Positions 53,489 to 62,021 of a stretch of DNA of 64,000 bases are shown piece after piece. The stretch is from Bacillus sp. SD075 (GTDB lineage Bacteria; Bacillota; Bacilli; Bacillales; DSM-1321), in the NCBI RefSeq assembly GCF_017355165.1, contig NZ_JADILK010000010.1, positions 1-64,000 on the forward strand. Direction: 5' to 3'. The notes under the pieces are model-generated. The model worked only from the letters and a program-made list of their open reading frames with translations. It was not told where the DNA came from and ran no database searches. Positions within the stretch are counted from its first letter, which is position 1, and each line of letters starts with the position of its first letter. The position numbers were made by a program, and so were the translations under genes.

Positions 53489-54919
53489 ATGGAATGGAAA
53501 ACGGACAGAAAATCCAAGAAGCCTTTATATAAACAAATAGCTGCTCACATCGAGAGTGGCATTGCTGACGGAACATTTTTATTGGATAAGCCGCTACCGT
53601 CGGAACGCTTCTTGGCAAGTGAACTGGGAGTTAACAGAAGCACAGTTGTTGCTGCTTATGATGAATTGGAAGCAAATGGGCTGGTTGAACGAAAAAAAGG
53701 AAGCGGAACGATGATCAGCAAGGATATCTGGGGAATTACCCGAAAACGCATCCCTAGTTGGAATAGATACATCGAAGCGGGTTCTTTTTTGCCTAATATG
53801 CCAGTAACCCAAAAAATACGTAAAGAGACGGAAGGGCATAACCTTATTAACTTAGCTAGTGGGGAGCTTTCAGAAGACTTATTTCCAGTCCGATCCTTAC
53901 GTGAAATCATTTCCAATAGGTCCTTCATTGGCAGCTTAGGTTATGATCACCCCCAAGGCAATGCGGTTTTAAGGGAAACGATAACCAATCATGTTAAACA
54001 GTATAGGGGAATTGACACGGATCCATCTTCTATACTCATTACTTCTGGAGCACAGCAAGCCCTGCATTTGGTGGTCCAATGCTTGTTAAAGCCGGGAGAT
54101 GCCGTTGTATTGGAAGATCCATCATATAGTTACAACCTTCCCATCTTTCAATCCGCGGGGCTAAGAACTTTTCCTTTGCCGGTTGATAAAGATGGAATCA
54201 ACCCAGAGGACTTACTGGAACTCCATAAAAAACATCGGATCAGGATGATTTTTTTGAACCCTATATTTCAAAATCCTACAGGAACTGTCCTCCCTATCAA
54301 CCGCCGTAAAAGGATTCTTGAGCTTTCATCCGAATATGGAATACCGGTCATAGAAGACGATCCTTATAGTTTAACGTCCTTTGCCGGGGAAGAAATTTCC
54401 ACTCTTAAATCGATGGACAACAACGGTAATGTTTTATATATAAGCTCTTTGTCGAAAATTATTGCTTCTGGTTTAAGAATTGGGTGGATTATAGGACCGA
54501 AATCAGTCATAGCTAGACTATCGGATGCTAAGCAGCAGGTTGACTTCGGTCATGGCTCATTCACTCAATGGATAGCGAACGATTTTTTGGATTCAGAGTA
54601 TTTTCCTGCCCATCTTGCCGGCTTAAGGGGGCAACTGGAAAAAAGAAGGGATGCAATGGTTTCGAGTCTTCAACAATTCCTGCAAAAGGAAGTTGATTAT
54701 TATTCGCCAAATGGTGGAATTCATTTGTGGTGTAAGCTGAAAGTGCCATTGAACGAAATAAAGTTACTGGAGGAATCCATCAAAAGAGGAGTCATATATG
54801 TTCCGGGTTCAACGCTAGGTACAAATAAGGAATACGTACGCTTTACATTTGGAAGGGAAAATGAGGATTCCATTCACGAAGGCATCAAAAGGTTTGCAGA
54901 GGCGGTAAAAAGTTTATAA
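53489..54919 (+). CDS. MocR/GabR-type regulator (GntR helix-turn-helix + PLP aminotransferase fold)
   Basis: A 476-aa protein. The GntR winged helix spans about 10-78 (PLYKQIAAHIESGIADG, LPSERFLASELGVNRSTVVAAYDEL). The fold-type I aminotransferase domain spans 115-476, with PLP-binding K323 (SSLSKIIASGLRIGW), ITSGAQQAL and NPxxQNPTG. Such proteins regulate PLP, GABA, taurine or cell-wall genes and seldom act as enzymes. It has no operon partner and is flanked by inverted copies of the GC-rich repeat, so its usual target gene is not adjacent. Confidence 0.9.
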   Translation: MEWKTDRKSKKPLYKQIAAHIESGIADGTFLLDKPLPSERFLASELGVNRSTVVAAYDELEANGLVERKKGSGTMISKDIWGITRKRIPSWNRYIEAGSFLPNMPVTQKIRKETEGHNLINLASGELSEDLFPVRSLREIISNRSFIGSLGYDHPQGNAVLRETITNHVKQYRGIDTDPSSILITSGAQQALHLVVQCLLKPGDAVVLEDPSYSYNLPIFQSAGLRTFPLPVDKDGINPEDLLELHKKHRIRMIFLNPIFQNPTGTVLPINRRKRILELSSEYGIPVIEDDPYSLTSFAGEEISTLKSMDNNGNVLYISSLSKIIASGLRIGWIIGPKSVIARLSDAKQQVDFGHGSFTQWIANDFLDSEYFPAHLAGLRGQLEKRRDAMVSSLQQFLQKEVDYYSPNGGIHLWCKLKVPLNEIKLLEESIKRGVIYVPGSTLGTNKEYVRFTFGRENEDSIHEGIKRFAEAVKSL

Positions 54920-55023
54920 ACATATGCTTGGATATTCACGAAAGAGAGTCATGGTGATTCCAGACTGCAGGCCAACTTGATGAAAGAGTTTGTTTACGGT
55001 TTTATGGCTTGTACAATTTAGAC

Positions 55024-55152
55024 GTTGATTTCCGCTCCGGGCACTCGCTTTCCGCGGGCGGCGGTCCGGGAGCCTCCTCGGCTTACGCCCTGCGGGGTCT
55101 CCCCTTGACGCGCTTTTCCCGCAGGAGTCTCGCACCTTCCTCTCCAATCAAC
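55024..55152 (-). repeat. GC-rich intergenic repeat, full copy (-)
   Basis: Ends GTTGATTTCCGC and TCCAATCAAC and a core that is the reverse complement of the copy at 53120-53244. The two copies face each other around the MocR-type gene, 1.8 kb apart. Confidence 0.88.
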
Positions 55153-55275
55153 TATTTATAAGCTTAGATAGAAAACATACCGGAGGAGTTAAAGGTGTTG
55201 TTTTGGGTCAGTTGGTTCAGGAACATCATTTGATGAAAGCTGACGTTTCTTGAATCCCTTTTGTCTACAAACTGG

Positions 55276-55303
55276 AGTCATGACAAAGTCATGATTCTTT
55301 TTT
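55276..55303 (+). terminator. Intrinsic terminator
   Basis: TCATGAC pairs with GTCATGA around AAA, followed by TTCTTTTTT. It may end MocR transcription. Confidence 0.65.
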
Positions 55304-55639
55304 GTCTTTTTCGAGCAAGCAAGTTAGGTCCGTGTTCCTGCAAGGCGTGGTATCTTAGCCATTTCTTCAGTGGCGCTTTTACTTTTCTATGTATAAACGA
55401 AAGAATTCAGCAAGTGGATGGTGAAAATTTCACTTGATTGGATGGTCCTAAAATGGGTTGTTCTTTTATTATAGAGAAGAAGGCTTTTTCTAATATATTG
55501 ACTCAGTAAACACGAAGAGGGATCTACTTGGACAATTTAATTTTGACATGCAAATTAGGTATGATTTTTATGTAGTTATACTACGATGATAATCGGAATA
55601 ACTTGGGAGATGGATAATGATATTGGGAGGCGTTGAATC

Positions 55640-55834
55640 ATGATGATAAGTGTAATATTGGTAGTAGCCATTAGTTTAGTTGCCCTGGTTGGCACCCTTT
55701 CGTTAACGGGGAAGGGTGATAATGATTATTCTGCAGCAACGAGAGGGAATTTGTTGAACCTTAGTTATATTTATATGGGTCTCGCCCTAGTATTAACTGT
55801 GGGCATCATCTACTTCATAATAAAATCAGCCTAA
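55640..55834 (+). CDS. Small membrane protein (64 aa), BshB3-neighbour type
   Basis: Two hydrophobic segments (about 2-22 and 41-61) with a polar loop (GKGDNDYSAATRGN) between. This shape and loop resemble the roughly 60-aa Bacillus proteins annotated as potential contributors to bacillithiol synthesis; the link to that pathway is weak. Good ribosome site GGGAGGCG nine bases before the first of two ATGs. Confidence 0.65.
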   Translation: MMISVILVVAISLVALVGTLSLTGKGDNDYSAATRGNLLNLSYIYMGLALVLTVGIIYFIIKSA

Positions 55835-55900
55835 GATACCGTGAATGATTATTATAATAGTCTTGCCTTGAGTCATAAGACATACTCTATTTGTATAAAA

Positions 55901-55918
55901 ATGTGAATTTGTTCACAA
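55901..55918. promoter_or_regulatory. Rex-like palindrome
   Basis: ATGTGAATTTGTTCACAA matches the Rex consensus TTGTGAA-N4-TTCACAA at 13 of 14 fixed positions. It lies in the 227-base gap before yfmQ. Rex represses fermentation and respiration genes in response to NADH; its relevance here is unproven. Confidence 0.35.
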
Positions 55919-56061
55919 ATGTGGCGGAAATATGAACGAAAATAATCTGATCGATACCTTGAAACAATCACCTTTGTAAGCTGAGTGAACAATCCTTTCG
56001 ACATAATTATGGATGAAAAATATATAGATGAATCATTAAATAATAGCGGAGATGATCAAAT

Positions 56062-56511
56062 ATGACATGGCCTGTATTGATTTTGACAATTATCTTAAGT
56101 TTGCTTAAGTTATTCGTTACCTGTCTTCCAACCGATGCCGTGAATTGGATTTTGAGTAAATTTAAAATGCATTCGGAAATTGGTGAAGCGAATGCAATCG
56201 TAACCTTTGATGGAAAACCTTTAGAGGATGAAGACAAAATTCAAGTAATCAATGATTTTAACGAAGGTAAGTTTTTGAAAAGAAATCATATATTCCCAGG
56301 GAACGAGAAATTATTTTTACATCCAGAGAACAGTGGGATTCCAATCATAATTGATACTAAAAGAGGAAAAAACGATGTTAGAATATTTGTGTACATTTAC
56401 AACGACCACGTGGATGTAGTCAAACAGTACAAGAAGAAAGTAGTGGCGTATAGTCTTCTTTCCGAGAGCCTCCAAGAACGTTCCATGCCAGTAATAAGGA
56501 ATTTAGTTTAA
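56062..56511 (+). CDS. yfmQ: YfmQ family protein
   Basis: A 149-aa protein matching B. subtilis YfmQ in pattern: N-terminal membrane segment (MTWPVLILTIILSLLKLFVTCLP), then a soluble domain with VTFDGKPLEDEDK, HIFPGNEKLFLHPENSG, IDTKRGKNDVRIFVY and YNDHVDVVKQYKKK. Function unknown. Start follows GGAGATGATC; it is a single gene with its own terminator. Confidence 0.88.
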   Translation: MTWPVLILTIILSLLKLFVTCLPTDAVNWILSKFKMHSEIGEANAIVTFDGKPLEDEDKIQVINDFNEGKFLKRNHIFPGNEKLFLHPENSGIPIIIDTKRGKNDVRIFVYIYNDHVDVVKQYKKKVVAYSLLSESLQERSMPVIRNLV

Positions 56512-56525
56512 AAGGAATAAAAGTG

Positions 56526-56577
56526 AACTGCACCCCAATTGTCAGTAAATCTAACCAATTGGAGATGCAGTTTTTTT
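56526..56577 (+). terminator. Terminator of yfmQ
   Basis: AACTGCA-cc-CCAATTG pairs with CAATTGG-aga-TGCAGTT (18-base loop), followed by a run of T. Confidence 0.8.
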
Positions 56578-56651
56578 ATGAAGAATAACGAAAAGGACTT
56601 TCGCTCAGGTTCAGCTAAACAAGCAAACTGATAACTTTCAGGTGCCAAAAG

Positions 56652-57494
56652 TCAGTCGGTCTCGGATAATACCTTTAAAGTCTTTTCCCTGATGCTTATC
56701 CGGTTTTTATAATCTTTAGCAACCAACTCTGTATAGATTAAATCAAAAAGTAATAAGAGCGGGAGCAATGGAGAGATGTTTTGTCCCATATGCATGCTGT
56801 TTTTGCTTGTGACCAATAGTGTGAGATCGCCAAGCTGGGAGAGCGCGGAATTCTTATCTCCAGTAAAGATCAAGATGCATGCGCCTTGCTTCTTTGCGAT
56901 TTTAACTGCAGAAATCACTTCTTTCGTCGTTCCAGAGATGGAAATGCCGATGACGACACTATTCTCGTTACTTAAAGCTGCATCCATTATGGACTGGTGG
57001 GGATCTGTAATGGCTTCGACAGTTAAGCCGATACGGAAAAACTTGGACTTGAACTCCTGGGCCGCTATACCAGAACTCCCTATTCCATATACATGAATCT
57101 TATTTGCCTTTGTAAGGAAAGAGACAGCTTTTTGGATATTGTCATATGTGGTTATATGAAAGGTATTATCAATGATACCTAAGTGATCTTGATACAGTTT
57201 AGCGAAATAATCCACCTGCTTGATGTTCTTCATGTTTTTCGGCGTATTACGGAGATCCACGAACCTTTTTAACTCATGCCTGAACTCATTAAACCCGGAA
57301 AAGGCTAATTTCTGGCAGAAACGCGTAATGGTTGCAGGTGAAATATGAAGCTTTTTAGCTATTTGACTGATCGTTAACTGACTTACTTCTTCAGGGCGCT
57401 GCAGGATATAATGGGCCAATTCCTCCTCTGTTTTGGTGAACTTGTCCATGCTGCACTCTATGCCATATATGAGGTTTTCTGCTAGATATTCCAT
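56652..57494 (-). CDS. RpiR family regulator (HTH_6 + SIS)
   Basis: A 280-aa regulator with an N-terminal HTH_6 domain (about 1-75, LTISQIAKKLHISPATITRFCQKLAFSGFNEFR) and a sugar-isomerase SIS domain (about 120-255, with IHVYGIGSSGIAAQEF and VVIGISISGTTKEVI). It probably senses a phosphosugar. An ATG four codons upstream has no ribosome site, while GGGTGAT precedes 57494. It is divergent from the PucR-type regulator and has no sugar gene beside it. Confidence 0.88.
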   Translation of the reverse strand: MEYLAENLIYGIECSMDKFTKTEEELAHYILQRPEEVSQLTISQIAKKLHISPATITRFCQKLAFSGFNEFRHELKRFVDLRNTPKNMKNIKQVDYFAKLYQDHLGIIDNTFHITTYDNIQKAVSFLTKANKIHVYGIGSSGIAAQEFKSKFFRIGLTVEAITDPHQSIMDAALSNENSVVIGISISGTTKEVISAVKIAKKQGACILIFTGDKNSALSQLGDLTLLVTSKNSMHMGQNISPLLPLLLLFDLIYTELVAKDYKNRISIREKTLKVLSETD

Positions 57495-57788
57495 TTGATC
57501 ACCCATTTCGGATTTCTTATCTGTATGTATAGTTTAATGTATCCAGTAGGGACGTCAATAACCGGTTTGTTTAAAGGGTCGTTGCAACAGTAATAATAGA
57601 AAAATAACTATTATCCATTCCTATCATCCGTAAGATTGAGGTAAAGCTATAATTTTAGACCCTGCCTTACCCTTGAATCGTCTATACTTAAGAAAAAACC
57701 GAAAGGCACTCAATAATGAATAGGGACTTTCTCCTTCTTCTTTAGACCGGCGGTTACAACAATCTTGTTTCTTGAAAGGGGCAGAACA

Positions 57789-59378
57789 ATGAAGATCTCG
57801 GATGCTTTACATATCGGTGAACTCGCGACTGGAACCGTCATTGCTGGCAAACAGGGAATATCACGCGAGATCCTGTCAATAGAGGTAATGGAAGTACCGG
57901 AAGTAGGAAGCTGGGTCACGGAAGGAATCCTGATGATGACGACTTTTTACTCCGTTAAAGATGATTATCAAAAACAATGTGAAATCTTAAATGCGCTAAT
58001 AGAAAAAAATGCGTCAGGTCTGGTAGTTAAATTAGGCAGGTTCGTTAAGCAACTTCCAAAAGAAATGATCGAGTTAGCGGAGGCTCATTCTTTTCCGATT
58101 ATATCACTCCCCGTAAATGTATCTTACATTAATGTGTTGACTCCATTATATGAAAAGCTCTATGAAGAAAAGAGGAAGGTGACACAAGAATTATTGAACC
58201 CCTTCCATTCTTTTATAGAAGAGGAGTATGTTGCTGTTTCGGAGGCCATTGAAAGCTTATCGAAAATCTTGGGATCTCAAGTCTATATAGAGAATTGTGA
58301 GGGGAGACTGCTCTACTGCACGAAGGAATTTTCATCAGACGGATGGAGGAAATCCAACCTGTTTTTATCCAAACCTGCACATTCAAGATATAAAGAGGTA
58401 ATAGATGAATGGTGTATGGGATTGAAACATGGTTCACTTGAACGAGTGAAATTTTCAGATCAAAAAAATCGATTGATCGTGCCTCTCATTTCGAAAAACA
58501 ATGTATTCGCTTTCATTCATCTTCCTTATAAAAACCAGTCCCAATTTAGCGAAATGGAGTCCCAGGATGTGAATGGTTTGATTCGAAAGCTTTCCGAAAC
58601 CGTAATGAGTGAGCAATTGGAATTGCAAAAAGAACGGATAAAGGATAAAGAAACTTTAGAATCTCTCTCTCATTCCGATTTAGGGAATGATAATGCGTCT
58701 TATACGCTGTTGTTTTTCACAAGAAAAGACCTCGAACCGCCATTTTTCCCGCCATCAACCTTGATGGATGGTAATGTTTTAATTCGAAAAAAAATAAAGG
58801 AGGCAGTGGAAAACCTCCCGTTTGAAAAAAATATCGTATTTGAAAAGAACAGTCATTTTTTTTCACTTGTTCAAAACTCACTCAACAATAATCAAAACGT
58901 ATTAGCCCAATTAACAGAGGTTTTTCAGTCCGTAATGCTAGATTCCTCTATTGAAGATATGCATATTTCCATTAGTGCACCCTTCCAAGATTTAAAAAAT
59001 CTGGATGAGAAGATTAAATCTGTAACGAAAATCATGGAAATGGGTCTGGAATTTCGGCCTAACGAAAAGATTTACGCTTATGACAAGCTGGGAATTTACG
59101 AAATCCTTATCAATATGAGTACCGATACTCATGCTGTTAAGTATGCAGAAGAGGTTCTGAAGCCACTCGCAAACAACGATGGGCAGTTATTAGAAACCTT
59201 AATCGAATTTTTAGATACGAATGGAAATGTAACACGAACAGCTGAAAAATTATTTATACACCGAAGAACAATGACCTATCGCCTCCAGAAAATCAAAGAG
59301 CTCATCAATATGGAGCTTGATGATCCGGAAAATCTTTTCATTTTACGCTTTTGTTTGAAAATGAAAGAGTTATCATAG
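57789..59378 (+). CDS. PucR family transcriptional regulator
   Basis: A 529-aa regulator. The PucR N-terminal domain (about 1-120, MKISDALHIGELATGTVIAG and VEVMEVPEVGSWVTEGILMMTT), a middle GAF/CdaR-like segment, and a C-terminal PucR helix-turn-helix (about 470-529, FLDTNGNVTRTAEKLFIHRRTMTYRLQKI). Family members respond to purine degradation products or related signals. AAAGGGG before 57789 selects this start. It lies upstream of the racemase-transporter operon, separated by a terminator and repeat, and is the likely regulator of it. Confidence 0.9.
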   Translation: MKISDALHIGELATGTVIAGKQGISREILSIEVMEVPEVGSWVTEGILMMTTFYSVKDDYQKQCEILNALIEKNASGLVVKLGRFVKQLPKEMIELAEAHSFPIISLPVNVSYINVLTPLYEKLYEEKRKVTQELLNPFHSFIEEEYVAVSEAIESLSKILGSQVYIENCEGRLLYCTKEFSSDGWRKSNLFLSKPAHSRYKEVIDEWCMGLKHGSLERVKFSDQKNRLIVPLISKNNVFAFIHLPYKNQSQFSEMESQDVNGLIRKLSETVMSEQLELQKERIKDKETLESLSHSDLGNDNASYTLLFFTRKDLEPPFFPPSTLMDGNVLIRKKIKEAVENLPFEKNIVFEKNSHFFSLVQNSLNNNQNVLAQLTEVFQSVMLDSSIEDMHISISAPFQDLKNLDEKIKSVTKIMEMGLEFRPNEKIYAYDKLGIYEILINMSTDTHAVKYAEEVLKPLANNDGQLLETLIEFLDTNGNVTRTAEKLFIHRRTMTYRLQKIKELINMELDDPENLFILRFCLKMKELS

Positions 59379-59405
59379 CTAAAAAAGGTGGTTTTCACCC
59401 GTCCT

Positions 59406-59452
59406 AAACTGTAGACGAACTCGAAGAAAAGCGAGTTTGCCTGCAGTTTTTT
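59406..59452 (+). terminator. Terminator of the PucR-type gene
   Basis: AAACTG..GaACTCG pairs with GCGAGTTtG..CAGTTT, followed by TTTT. Confidence 0.7.
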
Positions 59453-59469
59453 CGTTAAAAGTATCCAGG

Positions 59470-59600
59470 CTACGAATTCCGTTTTCCTTTCCGCTGACTG
59501 TCTGCCAAGCCTCCTCGACGCAAGCCTCACGCAAGCGTCTGGGGTCTCGGTTAGCCAGTAATTCGGCAGAAGTGTCGCGAATTTCTTCAAAGGATAACCA
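59470..59600 (-). repeat. Degenerate GC-rich intergenic repeat, subtype B
   Basis: CTTTCCGCTGACTG, CCTCCTCGACGC, CAAGCGTCTG, GGTCTCGGTTAGCCAGT and GCGAATTTCTTCAA occur in the same order as in 7436-7560. Confidence 0.7.
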
Positions 59601-59805
59601 AGTAAATCATGTCGGGGTGATTGGTCATTCTGCATAAGGTCAAGAATACGCAGGAATAATAGCTAGCATAATGAATCGTACGACAATGAGAATCATTCAA
59701 AGTTAATTATGAGAATAGTGGGAAAAGACGAAATAAAAAGTTTTCTCACTTTATGCATACAGATTAATAGTTTGAATTTTTATAATATAAATAGGGAGGG
59801 GTACT

Positions 59806-60447
59806 ATGTTAGGCATTATCAGGGTTTTAACAACTGAAGATGAAAATGTTCTTCTGGAACACGGGAAGAAAATATATGAATATGCAGGGGTTCAATCAAT
59901 CACACATTGTATACCGAATCAACCGAACGGAATATATGATGAAAAATCTGAGCAAGAGGCGATCCCGAAAATTATCCAGCTGGCAAGATGGATGGAAGAA
60001 AGGTTAAAAGTGGACGCCATTACCATTAGTTGTGCAGCTGACCCGGCAATTGAAGAATGCAGAAGGGCTGTCAACATTCCTGTCTTGGGGGCTGGAACGT
60101 GTGGCGCCCACTCAGCTTGTATGGTCGGAAGCAAAGTGGGGGTCATCGGAATTACGGAAGAGCCTCCAGGCCAAATTCTAAAAGAATTAGGTGGACACTA
60201 CCATTCATATGCTTTTTCAGAAAACTTAAGAAAAACGACAGATTTATTGGAAGATGGTGCAAAAGGAGAATTAATGAATGTTGCGCAAGGCTTGATCGAT
60301 TCAGGTGCAGACGTGATCTTATTTGCTTGTACAGGATTTTCCACAATTCGTTTAAAAGATCACTTTCGGCAACATTTAACTGTACCTGTAGTGGACTTAG
60401 TGGAGGCACAAGCAATTGCTTATCAATTACTTGGACAAGGAGGGTAA
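59806..60447 (+). CDS. Aspartate/glutamate racemase family protein (hydantoin-racemase-like)
   Basis: A 213-aa protein with the two catalytic cysteines of the Asp/Glu racemase superfamily: C76 in ITISCAADPA and C175 in LFACTGFST. The sequence resembles AroM/HyuE-like members. It may racemise or isomerise an amino acid, hydantoin or hydroxy acid. Strong ribosome site (GGGAGGGGTACT). The stop lies 3 bases from the next gene, indicating coupling with the transporter. Confidence 0.82.
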   Translation: MLGIIRVLTTEDENVLLEHGKKIYEYAGVQSITHCIPNQPNGIYDEKSEQEAIPKIIQLARWMEERLKVDAITISCAADPAIEECRRAVNIPVLGAGTCGAHSACMVGSKVGVIGITEEPPGQILKELGGHYHSYAFSENLRKTTDLLEDGAKGELMNVAQGLIDSGADVILFACTGFSTIRLKDHFRQHLTVPVVDLVEAQAIAYQLLGQGG

Positions 60448-60450
60448 CCA

Positions 60451-62007
60451 ATGAATCAAAAAACCTTTGACCTACCGTTTATCATCTTTTCCATTATCAT
60501 TGCCGTTTTCGGTGCAATTGTTGGTATGCAGCTAATTACAACGCTCGGGATTACGCCCAATACTTCCATCATCGGTGCATTGATTGCGATGTTGATCTCA
60601 CGGATCCCGATGCAAATGTTCTATAAATACAAGACGCTGGATAACCAGAACTTAGTTCAAACAACGATTTCCGCTGCAACGTTCGGTGCGGCAAATAGTT
60701 TATTAATCCCGATTGGGTTACCTTATGTTTTAGGAATGCCTGACCTGATCATCCCGATGTTGATTGGTGCCGGGATTGCATTATTTGTGGATGGTTTCAT
60801 TCTTTATAAAGTATTTGACTCGAATTTATTTGGTTCGAATGAGGCCTGGCCTCCGGGAATTGCTACAGCTGAAGCCCTTAAAGCAGGGGATGAAGGCGGA
60901 CAGAAAGGGAAGTACCTTGGATTAGGTATTTTAGGAGGTCTTGTAGGTTCATATTTTGCTATTCCCATGTCCGCTTTTGGTGTTGCTTTCATAGGGAATA
61001 TATGGGCTCTCTCCATGTTTGGGCTCGGGTTGTTATTGACGGGGTACTCCGGCGCATTGTTTGGTGTGGATTTAAATGCGTATTACATCCCGCACGGAAT
61101 GATGATTGGCGGAGGAATTGTGGCATTGTTCCAGTTCATATATGTTTTTGTTTCTTCCAAGAAGAAAGTGGCGCGGGATACAGATCACGAATATACGCGA
61201 ACACAAGTGGATGTGAAAAAGGGATTTGGAATTGGTTTCCTTCTTTATATTGCGGGGGCGACCCTTCTTGCAATCATGGGCGGGATCATTAGCGAAATGC
61301 CTGTTTGGCAGATAGCGTTGTTTGTATTGTACGCTGCTACAGCTGCCTTGATCCATGAAATCATTGTCGGGATTGCAGCCATGCATTCAGGATGGTTCCC
61401 GGCGTTTGCCGTTACGTTAATCTGTCTTATCATCGGTATGCTGATGGGTTTCCCGCCAGTTGCTTTAGCTTTATTGACAGGCTTTACTGCGGCAACCGGA
61501 CCAGCTTTTGCTGACTTGGGGTATGACTTGAAAACGGGTGTACTGATTCGCAGAAGTGTTACGTCTGCAGAGGAGCTTTTCGGGCGCAGACAGCAATTTA
61601 AAAGTGCAATGATCGGATTTGGAGTGGCGATTGTGATGGTAGTCATTTTTGCTGATTCATTTTTCTCCCAGGACTTGGTTCCTCCAGTTGATCGGGTTTA
61701 TGCAGCGACCATTGAGAAGGGTGTCACAGGAAACGTCGGTATGCTGTTATTCTTATGGGCCATTCCCGGTGCGATTATCCAGTTAATCGGAGGTCCTAAA
61801 AGGCAAATGGGAATCATGCTTGCGACAGGGTTGTTGATTATCAATCCGTTGGCAGGCTGGGCAGTCATCATCGGAATCTTGATCAGGGTCATTATCTTGA
61901 AAGTCCGTGGTCCGGAAGCTGAAAATGCGATGTTCACAACAGCGGCAGGATTTATTGCGGGAGATGCATTGTATAGTTTCTTTACATCTATTTGGAAAGT
62001 TCGATGA
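60451..62007 (+). CDS. OPT family oligopeptide transporter
   Basis: A 518-aa protein with about 14-16 hydrophobic segments and OPT/YSL features such as FPPGIATAEALKAGD-like GSNEAWPPGIATAEALKAG, a Gly-rich GGIISEMPVWQ stretch and a C-terminal GGPKRQMGIMLATGLL motif. OPT proteins move peptides, metal chelates or glutathione with protons. AAGGAGGGTAACCA precedes the ATG. It is embedded between a racemase and the DUF917/DUF1177 pair. Confidence 0.9.
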   Translation: MNQKTFDLPFIIFSIIIAVFGAIVGMQLITTLGITPNTSIIGALIAMLISRIPMQMFYKYKTLDNQNLVQTTISAATFGAANSLLIPIGLPYVLGMPDLIIPMLIGAGIALFVDGFILYKVFDSNLFGSNEAWPPGIATAEALKAGDEGGQKGKYLGLGILGGLVGSYFAIPMSAFGVAFIGNIWALSMFGLGLLLTGYSGALFGVDLNAYYIPHGMMIGGGIVALFQFIYVFVSSKKKVARDTDHEYTRTQVDVKKGFGIGFLLYIAGATLLAIMGGIISEMPVWQIALFVLYAATAALIHEIIVGIAAMHSGWFPAFAVTLICLIIGMLMGFPPVALALLTGFTAATGPAFADLGYDLKTGVLIRRSVTSAEELFGRRQQFKSAMIGFGVAIVMVVIFADSFFSQDLVPPVDRVYAATIEKGVTGNVGMLLFLWAIPGAIIQLIGGPKRQMGIMLATGLLIINPLAGWAVIIGILIRVIILKVRGPEAENAMFTTAAGFIAGDALYSFFTSIWKVR

Positions 62008-62021
62008 TGAGGTGAACAATA

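Larger units (their letters stand above)
54920..55639. other. Non-coding region with repeat and terminator
   Basis: It contains the inverted GC-rich repeat (55024-55152), a CCCTTTTGTCTACAAACT sequence at about 55257 related to the motifs near 33184 and 52084, a hairpin terminator at 55276-55303, and an AT-rich final 150 bases. No gene seen. Confidence 0.55.
59379..59805. other. Intergenic region with terminator and repeat
   Basis: Contains the PucR gene terminator (59406-59452), the degenerate GC-rich repeat (59470-59600) and about 200 AT-rich bases with the promoter of the next operon. Confidence 0.6.
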
